A stretch of DNA of 5,129 bases from Burkholderiales bacterium (GCA_016197345.1 JACPVY010000400.1:1-5129), one strand, 5' to 3'; shown: positions 1 through 5,129, numbered from the stretch's first letter. The notes: a model not told the origin generated them from the letters alone. A program made the numbers and translations.

Positions 1-25
1 CACAGTAATGGGTACGCATAGACAT
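1..25 (-). CDS. aspS: Aspartyl-tRNA synthetase, first nine codons only (partial)
   Basis: Reading leftward from an ATG at 25-23, the frame gives MSMRTHYC plus the first base of a Gly codon before the window ends. The R-T-x-Y-C-G start is the classical N-terminus of bacterial AspRS, just before its anticodon-binding OB fold (E. coli begins MRTEYCG), and an MSMRT form is usual in Burkholderiales. AspRS is the cytoplasmic enzyme that charges tRNA-Asp (or tRNA-Asp/Asn in non-discriminating forms) with aspartate. The gene starts 38 bp after the DUF502 stop on the same strand, so it is probably co-transcribed with it. The second ATG two codons in (19-17) is an alternative start. No strong Shine-Dalgarno is visible, only a purine-rich GAAAGA some distance upstream. 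Only eight complete codons are visible, so the call rests on this short match plus gene order. Confidence 0.8.
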
Positions 26-63
26 GATATTTACCAATCTTTCAAGAAAATGGAATGCTCAGA

Positions 64-666
64 TTATTTTTGTAGCGGCGGAGTGGCGTCTGGCGCCACC
101 ACCCCCATCGAGATAATGTATTTCAGGGCAGTATCGACACTCATATTCAATTCCACCACTTCAGACTTGGGCATCATCAAAAAGAAGCCAGAAGTGGGAT
201 TCGGCGTCGTCGGCACATAAACGCTGACGTATTCGCCCTCTAAATGGCTGGCTACTTCACCGCTAGGGGCGCCAGTCAAAAAGGCAATGGTGCGCGCATT
301 GGCATGTGGGTAAGCAATCATCACCACTTGCCGAAATGCATTGCCATTGGGCGAGAGCAAAGTATCGGAAACTTGCTTGACGCTGGAATAAATCGAGTTG
401 ACGACGGGAATCCGCGCTAAAAACTGATCCCACAGCCTAACCACATAGCGCCCAAAGTAATTATGCGCTAATACCCCAGTCAAAAAGATAATCGCCAAGG
501 TCATCAGCGCACTCAAGCCGGTGAAGGTGTATTTGCTGCGCATCTGTTCCGGCAACAGCAAAATCAACAAAGGCTGATCGAGCGTGGTAAAGACCCAATG
601 CAAAACCCCCGCCGTGATGGCGATGGGAACGAGGATCAATAGACCAGTGGCAAAATATTTACGCAT
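64..666 (-). CDS. DUF502 family inner-membrane protein
   Basis: This 200-residue protein fits the DUF502 family of bacterial membrane proteins, whose biochemical function is unknown. What is seen: a positively charged start (MRKYF), a first hydrophobic helix at about residues 6-27, a second at about 48-70, then a soluble domain. That domain carries the conserved-looking stretches RIPVVNSIYSSVKQV (85-99) and VPTTPNPTSGFF (151-162), which are typical of the family. Two membrane spans followed by a cytoplasmic or periplasmic domain are expected; orientation cannot be settled here. It lies 53 bp downstream of the FmdB-type gene and 38 bp upstream of aspS, all on the minus strand, consistent with one operon. 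Only a weak GAG lies in front of the ATG. Family assignment is confident; any role in envelope biology is not established. Confidence 0.9.
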   Translation of the reverse strand: MRKYFATGLLILVPIAITAGVLHWVFTTLDQPLLILLLPEQMRSKYTFTGLSALMTLAIIFLTGVLAHNYFGRYVVRLWDQFLARIPVVNSIYSSVKQVSDTLLSPNGNAFRQVVMIAYPHANARTIAFLTGAPSGEVASHLEGEYVSVYVPTTPNPTSGFFLMMPKSEVVELNMSVDTALKYIISMGVVAPDATPPLQK

Positions 667-719
667 GTGCTCAATTCGTGGGGTGCTAAGGGTGAAGCTA
701 AAAGTACGGCAAGGAGTGC

Positions 720-1082
720 TTAATCAGTTTTCGTGCCGCCGCTAGTACCGCTATTGGTACTGCTAGCCGCGCTGGCATTACTGCTGGCGGCATTACCACT
801 GCCGCCATTTCCTCCATCGGTGCTAGCGGGTTTGGATTCGCTAGCGCTGCTATCGCTATTTGTATTCGGGGTGGTGCTGGTGGCGGCAGAAGAACTAGAA
901 CCACCACGGAAATCGGTGACGTACCAGCCTGTTCCCTTCAACTGGAAACCGGCGGCGGTGAGTTGTTTTTTGAAAGCGGGTTGGCCACAAGAGGTGCAAA
1001 CCGTCAGCTCTGGATCGGACATTTTTTGCAATACATCTTTGGCAAAACCACACGCTTCACAGCGGTAAGCGTAAATCGGCAT
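720..1082 (-). CDS. FmdB-family putative regulatory zinc-ribbon protein with a Ser/Gly-rich tail
   Basis: This 120-residue protein starts MPIYAYRC and has two CxxC knuckles (C8/C11 and C29/C32), the four-cysteine zinc ribbon of the FmdB/CxxC_CXXC_SSSS family. A conserved FQLKGTGWYVTDF segment follows at residues 46-58. Family members are small cytoplasmic proteins named after a putative regulator of formamidase/amidase genes; the real role is unclear, and a regulatory name should not be over-read. Residues from about 59 to the end are almost only Ser, Thr, Gly, Asn and Ala, with some Asp, Lys and Pro, and are surely disordered. The core is complete. Start choice is supported by GGAG (minus strand, 1090-1093) seven bases before the ATG and a perfect TATAAT further up. 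It is the first gene of the leftward operon with DUF502 and aspS. Confidence 0.9.
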   Translation of the reverse strand: MPIYAYRCEACGFAKDVLQKMSDPELTVCTSCGQPAFKKQLTAAGFQLKGTGWYVTDFRGGSSSSAATSTTPNTNSDSSASESKPASTDGGNGGSGNAASSNASAASSTNSGTSGGTKTD

Positions 1083-1089
1083 AAAAATA

Positions 1090-1122
1090 CTCCGCGAAAT
1101 TCATCCAAAACCCTGAATTATA
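1090..1122 (-). promoter_or_regulatory. Promoter -10 box and ribosome binding site for the fmdB-DUF502-aspS operon
   Basis: On the minus strand a perfect TATAAT lies at 1122-1117. It predicts transcription starting about 25-30 bases before the FmdB ATG. The GGAG Shine-Dalgarno at 1093-1090 stands seven bases before that ATG. The -35 region is poor: with a 16-18 base spacer no hexamer resembles TTGACA, so an activator or a weak -35 may be involved. The -10 call is by consensus match only. Confidence 0.5.
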
Positions 1123-1312
1123 AAGGAATTCCATGCCATTGCTGGCGCAATATTAAATCTATTGAGTCATGTAAATTTTTCCTGATGGCAACTAGTCTAC
1201 TACCTCCCGACAGGCCCGGTGAATGGCCGCCAACGCATGGTATCGCCAACATGGTGTTGCGTGGCATACAGCAATGTAATCTTACTTTCTTGCGGGCATT
1301 GTTTTCAGATAA

Positions 1313-1324
1313 GATGCATGCATC
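1313..1324. promoter_or_regulatory. Perfect 12-bp palindrome, possible operator for the channel gene
   Basis: GATGCATGCATC reads identically on both strands and lies about 50 bases before the channel start. It overlaps the only -10-like hexamer on the plus strand (TAAGAT, 1310-1315), a position where a repressor could act. It does not match the CRP consensus TGTGA-N6-TCACA. A chance occurrence of a low-complexity ATGC palindrome is quite possible. Confidence 0.25.
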
Positions 1325-1362
1325 CGTTCTCGTCTTTCACGCAGGCCCATCCCAATTCCAAT

Positions 1363-1366
1363 GAGG
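1363..1366 (+). promoter_or_regulatory. Shine-Dalgarno that favours the start at 1376
   Basis: GAGG lies nine bases before the ATG at 1376. The in-frame ATG at 1361 would contain this motif inside its own second codon and has no Shine-Dalgarno of its own at a normal distance. This makes 1376 the better start, shortening the protein by five residues (MRRHA). Confidence 0.5.
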
Positions 1367-1375
1367 CGTCATGCC

Positions 1376-2896
1376 ATGAGTGAGATTGCCACTGCCGCCG
1401 GCGGCTGGTTCAGCCAATGGCATCTACTCTTAAGTGCTGCGATTGTGGTAGCGGCGCTCGCGCAACGTCAATTAACACGCCACCGAGCCGAATCCGGGCC
1501 AATGTTGCGCAATAACCTCTTGTTTTGCCTCGCCTGTTTTTTGGCAAGTCTTTTGATTCATCCCTTAGCTCTGCTCAATCTGCGGCAAGCCGCTAGTTTG
1601 CTCGATGAATTGACCACACTTAGCCTAGGTCTGTTATTGATACGCATCTGCGGCTTGACCGCGTTTCGCGTGTTGCTGCCCAGACTAGGTTTCGCCCCGC
1701 CCGCTATTTTGGAAGATATTCTGCTAGTGCTGACCTATATCGCGTGGGGCATGGTGCGTTTGCGTACCGCTGGTTTGGATTTGACCGGCATCGTCACCAC
1801 CTCGGCCGTCATCACCGGGCTGATAGCGTTTTCCATGCAAGAAACGCTAGGCAATATTCTGGGTGGACTCGCGCTACAACTGGATAATTCAGTGCGTATC
1901 GGTGACTGGATCTGCATTGATGACGTGCGAGGACAAGTGATGGAAGTACATTGGCGGCATACTGATGTGTGTACCACGAATGGCCATTTGATCGTGGTGC
2001 CGAATAGCCTGATGATGAAAGCCAAAGTCGATGTCTATAGCCGCATCGAAATGCCGCAGTTTCGGCGCTGGATCAAATTTTGGGTGGGCGATAACATTGC
2101 GCCGCAAGACGTCATCAACACGGTGCACAAAGCCTTGCGCGAAGCGCAGATTGATTATGTGGCGACCAATCCGCCCGTTGAGTGCATCGACCTCGATTGT
2201 CGCGGCGGCGCAATCGAATATGCAGTGCGCTATTGGCTACTCGATCCGCGCCATGACGATGGCACTGATTCACGGGTGCGTGTCCATTTTTATAGTGCTC
2301 TGAAACGTGCAAATTATTCACTGGCGCATCCGTGTATGGATGTCAATCTGGTCAATCCGGCTGGGAAGGCGGGGCTGGCGCAACAAGAGCATGAGCTAGC
2401 GCGCCGTCAAAAAGCGCTACGCCGTGTCAGCCTGTTTGCCAAGTTGAGCGATGATGAAATCGCACAAATAGCCGCTTCCTTGCGCGTGGCGCCGTTTGTC
2501 AAAAACGATGTGATGACTAAGCAAGGCGCAGTGGCACATTGGCTTTATCTGCTGGTTGAGGGCGAGGCCGACGTCTGGCTGGAAAATCACGAACAGCGCA
2601 CGCATTTGGCCACCTTGAAAGAAGGTGATGTGTTCGGCGAAATGGGCTTGCTCACGGGCGCTGCGCGTAGTGCGACGGTAACGGCACGTAGCGACGCGCT
2701 GTGCTATCGCCTCGATAAAGAGATGTTTGCCACGATCTTGCATCAACGCCCCGAATTAGCAAACGAATTCGCCCACATCCTCAGTCAGCGCAGCCAAGAA
2801 CAAGCGGCGCTGAAAATTGAACACGCATCAGAAGTGGGGCATGAAGCGCATAATTATTTGAGTAGTATACGCAAGTTTTTTCGGTTGGTGCATTAG
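1376..2896 (+). CDS. MscS-family channel with C-terminal cyclic-nucleotide-binding domain (bCNG type)
   Basis: This 506-residue protein (511 from the alternative ATG at 1361) is predicted to be an inner-membrane channel. Hydrophobic segments lie at about residues 11-30, 44-67, 75-101 and 111-129, followed by the pore helix region 136-167, rich in Gly/Ala/Leu and ending in GNILGGLALQ. The MscS beta domain follows (169-213), with SVRIGDWI and GHLIVVPNS, the family hallmarks, and then the alpha/beta domain. A cyclic-nucleotide-binding domain occupies about 351-473. Its phosphate-binding cassette reads FGEMGLL (420-426) and then ARSAT, so both the ribose-contacting Glu (E422) and the phosphate-contacting Arg (R431) are present. 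The Arg-Ser pair resembles R82-S83 of E. coli CRP, so cAMP binding is plausible, though ligand choice is inferred. Family members of this fusion are known as bacterial cyclic-nucleotide-gated channels, often with weak or no mechanosensitivity. The gene is monocistronic as far as seen, 203 bp before the next gene. Confidence 0.92.
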   Translation: MSEIATAAGGWFSQWHLLLSAAIVVAALAQRQLTRHRAESGPMLRNNLLFCLACFLASLLIHPLALLNLRQAASLLDELTTLSLGLLLIRICGLTAFRVLLPRLGFAPPAILEDILLVLTYIAWGMVRLRTAGLDLTGIVTTSAVITGLIAFSMQETLGNILGGLALQLDNSVRIGDWICIDDVRGQVMEVHWRHTDVCTTNGHLIVVPNSLMMKAKVDVYSRIEMPQFRRWIKFWVGDNIAPQDVINTVHKALREAQIDYVATNPPVECIDLDCRGGAIEYAVRYWLLDPRHDDGTDSRVRVHFYSALKRANYSLAHPCMDVNLVNPAGKAGLAQQEHELARRQKALRRVSLFAKLSDDEIAQIAASLRVAPFVKNDVMTKQGAVAHWLYLLVEGEADVWLENHEQRTHLATLKEGDVFGEMGLLTGAARSATVTARSDALCYRLDKEMFATILHQRPELANEFAHILSQRSQEQAALKIEHASEVGHEAHNYLSSIRKFFRLVH

Positions 2897-3013
2897 CGTT
2901 ACCTCTTCACCATAGCCTCATCCCCTTTTGTCACAATCGTTTCTGATCTTGCTATTTGTCCACATGGTTTGGCGCAATGTTGGATTAGCCGTGTTGTTGT
3001 GATTCCGCTTTAC

Positions 3014-3044
3014 CTTAAGCAACTGCAGAAATTCTGCACTTAAG
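3014..3044. promoter_or_regulatory. Nested palindrome upstream of the ATPase/RloB operon, candidate operator
   Basis: TGCAGAA (3024-3030), a single A, and TTCTGCA (3032-3038) form a perfect 7+1+7 dyad. It is enclosed by two copies of CTTAAG (3014-3019 and 3039-3044), four bases away on the left and directly abutting on the right. The dyad ends exactly where a possible -35 begins (3045), the expected place for a repressor or activator site. As RNA it could also form a six-bp stem with a three-base loop, but no T-run follows, so it is unlikely to be the terminator of the channel gene. No regulator gene lies in the window. Confidence 0.45.
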
Positions 3045-3073
3045 TTCTGAAAATTGGCTAATATTGCTGTAAT
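3045..3073 (+). promoter_or_regulatory. Possible promoter of the ATPase/RloB operon
   Basis: TTCTGA (3045-3050, half matching TTGACA) is followed after 17 bases by TGTAAT (3068-3073, five of six to TATAAT), which is preceded by TGC, an extended -10 arrangement. A second AT-rich -10-like hexamer, TAATAT, lies at 3059-3064. Either would give a short leader before the ATG at 3100. The stretch 2897-3000 before this shows no hairpin with a T-run and no other signal I could recognise. Confidence 0.35.
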
Positions 3074-3099
3074 TATTTCCTTATCTGCCAAAAAACACC

Positions 3100-4296
3100 A
3101 TGTTGATCGAATTTTCCGTCAGTAATTTCCGTTCCTTTCGTGACAAGCAAACCTTGTCGATGGTAGCGGCACCGCGCTTGCAAAAAAAGGAAAATGTGTT
3201 CAAGCCGGAGGTGACAGGGGAAAAGCTGCCGGATTTGTTGAAAGTGGCGGCGGTGTATGGGCCGAATGCATCGGGTAAGAGTAATTTGATTTTGGCGTTG
3301 GGGATATTTAGTGGGATAACGGCTGCCAGCAATTCGGAGCACTTACCAATTAGTTCATTTCGTTTTGATCCAGTTTTGCAAGATAAGCCTAGCGAATTTG
3401 AATGGAATTTTGTTACGGATGGCATACGCTATCAGTATATTTTAGCGGCGACTGAGCAACGTATTTGGCGCGAAGAGTTGTATGTTTTTCCTTATGGGAA
3501 AGAAACGCTCTTGTATCAGCGTAAGTTTGATGGCGTGAGTGAAAACTATCAATTTGGTGCGACGCTAGAGGGTGGGGATTTGGTGCACCAAGCTTGGCAG
3601 AATTTGACCGGGCCAAGAACGCTTTTTATCGTGCAGGCGGTTGCGAATTCCAGTGAAAATTTGAAACAGTTGCGCGCCCCATTTGAATGGTTAGATTGGA
3701 ATCGTGCTGTTAGAAATGGAATGACTCCAGCTTTGCAGCAAACTTTGAAGTTGATCGAAGAGAGAGCAGAAATAGCGGAAGGGGTAGCTAGATTTTTGCA
3801 AGAAATCGACGTGCCCATCACACAGATTGAGTTTCTGAAAGATTCCAGCTTATCGGCTGAAAGGAAGATTCGTTTAATGCATCAGACGGCTTTAGGCTCA
3901 GCTCAATTTCGTTTGAGCGAAGAATCGGAAGGAACGCGCAATTTAATTGGTTTTTGGGTACTGTGGGTTAGTCTCAATGCTAGGCCGCAATTTGACCTAA
4001 GATTGCTAGCTATCGACGAACTCGACAGCAGCCTACACCCCAACATCATCATCGCCTTGCTGAAGAAGCGCCTAGAACTCGAACATTCCAACCAAATGAT
4101 CTTCACCACTCACGACACCCACTTAATGGATGCCAAAATCCTGCGGCGTGATCAATTTTGGATCACCGAACGCGATGCTAACGGAGCTACCCAATTGCGC
4201 TCCATCCACGATTTTGCCGGGCGCGAAAGTGAGGATATCGAAAAACGCTATTACGAAGGGCGCTACCGTGGCTTGCCTTTGCTGCGTAAGAGATAG
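3100..4296 (+). CDS. AAA15/ABC-like ATPase of an RloA/AbiLi-type defence system
   Basis: This 398-residue cytoplasmic ATPase resembles COG1106/AAA15 proteins such as RloA and AbiLi. Seen: the N-terminal SNFRSF typical of SMC/RecF/OLD-like heads (8-13); Walker A GPNASGKS (54-61); an ABC-signature-like SEGTRNL (276-282); Walker B LLAIDE (302-307) running into LDSSLHP; and a switch histidine in FTTHDTHLMD (335-344, H338). The closing part has FWITERD and a GRYRGLP end, characteristic of this family. All ATPase residues are present, so the enzyme should be active. It ends 11 bp before the rloB-type gene, and the pair is presumably one operon. Inferred role: sensor and regulator of the RloB effector during phage infection. 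The start matches family N-termini, but no Shine-Dalgarno is visible. Oddity: C-ending codons jump from 12 of 94 to 43 of 94 at the Walker B region (about 4012), suggesting mosaic origin. Confidence 0.88.
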   Translation: MLIEFSVSNFRSFRDKQTLSMVAAPRLQKKENVFKPEVTGEKLPDLLKVAAVYGPNASGKSNLILALGIFSGITAASNSEHLPISSFRFDPVLQDKPSEFEWNFVTDGIRYQYILAATEQRIWREELYVFPYGKETLLYQRKFDGVSENYQFGATLEGGDLVHQAWQNLTGPRTLFIVQAVANSSENLKQLRAPFEWLDWNRAVRNGMTPALQQTLKLIEERAEIAEGVARFLQEIDVPITQIEFLKDSSLSAERKIRLMHQTALGSAQFRLSEESEGTRNLIGFWVLWVSLNARPQFDLRLLAIDELDSSLHPNIIIALLKKRLELEHSNQMIFTTHDTHLMDAKILRRDQFWITERDANGATQLRSIHDFAGRESEDIEKRYYEGRYRGLPLLRKR

Positions 4297-4307
4297 GGCT
4301 TTCAGCG

Positions 4308-4913
4308 ATGGCCAATTTCAATCGTAAGCCCGCCAAATTCAAGCCACAGCCCAAGGTGCTAGTGATTTGCGAAGATAGCAAATCCGCCAAACACTATCTG
4401 GAAGATGCGGCGATTTATTTTCGTGCACAGTTGGAAGTGAAAATTATCCACTGCGGCAAAACCGATCCGCTGGGCATCGCCAAAGAAGCGTTACGCGAGC
4501 AAAAAAACTATGACCAAATATTTTGTGTGATAGATCGCGATACCCACGAAACCTTTAGCGCCGCACAACAGGCGGTGCAAAAGGCTGAGAAAGTACGGCT
4601 GATCACCTCTTATCCTTGCTATGAATTTTGGTTGTTATTGCACTTTGGCTATAGCTGTAAGCCGTATATCGCTAGCGGCAAAAAATCAGCGGCCGAATTA
4701 GTTGCAGCCGATTTGCGTAAAAAGCCGGAAATGCAAGACTATGACAAAGCCGAACGCTTGTTTGCGCTATTGACCAGCAATTTGCCGCAAGCGCGCAAGC
4801 ATGCGACAAGGATTTTGCAAGACGCACACAAAACCGGCGAATTCAATCCCAGCACCGCCTTACACGAATTGCTCAGCCATTTTGAGACGCTAGGCCAGCC
4901 GCAGCCAATTTAA
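4308..4913 (+). CDS. rloB: RloB/AbiLii-family protein, predicted TOPRIM-like effector
   Basis: This 201-residue protein matches the RloB family in length and motifs. A basic N-terminal stretch (about 6-16) leads to VLVICEDSKSAKHYL with E22, then VIDRDTH with D76 and D78, then the family hallmark SYPCYEFWLLLHF (101-113), and late in the protein NPSTALHELL (170-179). The strand-Glu followed by a DxD about 55 residues later is the metal-binding pattern of TOPRIM-like folds, so a metal-dependent nuclease is plausible; activity and target are not known from sequence. In Campylobacter RloA/RloB occur in restriction loci, and AbiLii is the lactococcal counterpart. It starts 11 bp after the ATPase stop, with AGGG (4295-4298) nine bases before the ATG and overlapping that stop codon, pointing to coupled translation. 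Codon use is C-rich, like the last quarter of the ATPase gene. An inverted-repeat element follows directly. Confidence 0.87.
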   Translation: MANFNRKPAKFKPQPKVLVICEDSKSAKHYLEDAAIYFRAQLEVKIIHCGKTDPLGIAKEALREQKNYDQIFCVIDRDTHETFSAAQQAVQKAEKVRLITSYPCYEFWLLLHFGYSCKPYIASGKKSAAELVAADLRKKPEMQDYDKAERLFALLTSNLPQARKHATRILQDAHKTGEFNPSTALHELLSHFETLGQPQPI

Positions 4914-4925
4914 GATTTGATTTGT

Positions 4926-5129
4926 CACGCTAATGTGAGGCCGTCGCGAAAGGCGCTGTTGGTTTTCGTAGGGTGGGCAAGTTGCCCACGGTCTCTGTTT
5001 TTTATGTCGTTTTAATGAAAATTATTTAATTTATTGCACCAAAAATAGCTGTCTCATTAATCATAGGCAATGGTGGGCAGCTTGCCCACCCTACGTTTTC
5101 CACTTTTGCGACAGCCTCATGTGAGCGAG
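4926..5129. repeat. Long imperfect inverted repeat with REP-like hairpins (MITE or BIME-like), reaching the window edge
   Basis: The left arm (4926-4989) and right arm (5072-5129) are inverted copies. The 15-mer at 4967-4981 matches 5081-5095 perfectly in inverse orientation. Farther out, 4929-4952 matches the complement of 5103-5126 at 19 of 24 positions, with a seven-base gap (GCGCTGT, 4953-4959) in the left arm. Each arm also carries its own hairpin: GTGGGCAA/TTGCCCAC at 4973-4989 and GGTGGGCA/TGCCCACC at 5072-5090. The centre (about 4990-5071) is AT-rich and non-coding. The GTAGGGTGGGCA hairpin resembles dispersed repeats common in proteobacterial genomes. Whether this is a paired REP (BIME) or a small transposon with terminal repeats cannot be decided, because the outer boundary may lie beyond the window. 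No target duplication can be read. Confidence 0.7.
4973..5003 (+). terminator. Possible rho-independent terminator of the ATPase/RloB operon
   Basis: The left hairpin of the repeat forms a seven-bp G/C-rich stem (GTGGGCA with TGCCCAC) around an AGT loop, and six T's follow at 4998-5003. The eight-base gap between stem and T-run makes it a weak intrinsic terminator. It lies 60 bases after the RloB stop, the right place to end this operon. Confidence 0.35.

Larger units (their letters stand above)
1083..1375. other. Divergent intergenic region between the fmdB-type gene and the channel gene
   Basis: These 293 bases separate two divergent transcription units and must hold both promoters. Seen: the leftward -10/RBS described separately, a GGAATTCC palindrome at 1125-1132, a repeated GCCAAC hexamer around 1228-1250, and a weak rightward -10 candidate TAAGAT (1310-1315) with no convincing -35. 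A perfect 12-bp palindrome overlaps that candidate. An open frame runs through on the plus strand to a TGA at 1362-1364, but it has no ribosome site and no recognisable protein features, so I do not call a gene. No tRNA, terminator or riboswitch was recognised. Confidence 0.6.

Noticed and set aside
8..220. Plus-strand open frame at the left edge
   Set aside because: It is antisense to the end of DUF502 and the start of aspS and has no recognisable features.
733..1068. Plus-strand open frame rich in Leu, Pro and Val opposite the FmdB-type gene
   Set aside because: It is the mirror of the low-complexity Ser/Gly/Asn tail and of the zinc-ribbon codons; the minus-strand frame explains the sequence fully.
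963..1364. Plus-strand open frame of 133 codons whose TGA overlaps an ATG (ATGA at 1361-1364)
   Set aside because: Its first part lies antisense to the FmdB-type zinc ribbon, it has no Shine-Dalgarno at the first or later ATGs, and its sequence shows no domain-like character. The ATGA overlap is not meaningful because the better channel start is 1376.
2897..3000. Terminator for the channel gene
   Set aside because: No GC-rich hairpin followed by T's was found; the dyad at 3014-3044 also lacks a T-run.
1376..4913. The idea that the CNB channel is a third component of the defence system, as in cyclic-nucleotide-signalling immunity
   Set aside because: It is separated by 203 bp with its own promoter-like dyad before the ATPase, no cyclase is present, and channel-CNB fusions of this type occur widely without defence genes.
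4925..4938. TCAC-N6-GTGA as a CRP-like site
   Set aside because: The half sites are in the wrong order for CRP (TGTGA-N6-TCACA) and the motif lies downstream of the operon, inside the inverted-repeat arm.
4926..5129. CRISPR array or att site
   Set aside because: There are only two copies of the repeat and they are inverted, not direct and evenly spaced; no tRNA or integrase is nearby.

Overview
The window looks like a moderate-GC betaproteobacterial chromosome, probably Burkholderiales and perhaps Oxalobacteraceae-like. The main reason is the minus-strand gene order fmdB-type zinc ribbon, DUF502 membrane protein, then the first nine codons of an aspartyl-tRNA synthetase (reads MSMRTHYC). I know this order from Burkholderiales genomes. 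The family-level placement is an inference and was not tested.

Layout. Positions 1-1082 (minus strand) hold a housekeeping operon reading leftward: FmdB-family zinc-ribbon protein (720-1082), DUF502 membrane protein (64-666) and the 5' tip of aspS (1-25, cut by the window edge). Positions 1083-1375 are a divergent promoter region, with a perfect TATAAT for the leftward operon and a perfect 12-bp palindrome shortly before the rightward gene. Positions 1376-2896 (plus strand) encode an MscS-type channel fused to a C-terminal cyclic-nucleotide-binding domain, i.e. a bacterial cyclic-nucleotide-gated channel. Positions 2897-3099 are intergenic and contain a strong nested dyad next to a plausible promoter. 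Positions 3100-4913 hold a tight two-gene operon: an AAA15/ABC-like ATPase (3100-4296) followed 11 bp later by an RloB-family protein (4308-4913). Positions 4914-5129 contain a long imperfect inverted repeat built around two GTGGGCA/TGCCCAC hairpins, which reaches the window edge.

The accessory part is the 3100-4913 pair. It has the architecture of RloA/RloB and of the lactococcal AbiL (AbiLi/AbiLii) abortive-infection module. It is also conceptually close to other ATPase plus TOPRIM-nuclease defences (OLD, Gabija, PARIS). I infer that the ATPase senses infection and controls a toxic nuclease-like RloB. The pair is therefore a recognisable defence type rather than a wholly new one. It has unusual local details: a sharp change of codon use inside the ATPase gene exactly at the Walker B region, a nested palindrome at the promoter, no visible Shine-Dalgarno sequence for the ATPase, and a repeat element directly downstream. 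The channel gene upstream is on the same strand but separated by 203 bp, and I see no evidence that it belongs to the defence unit.
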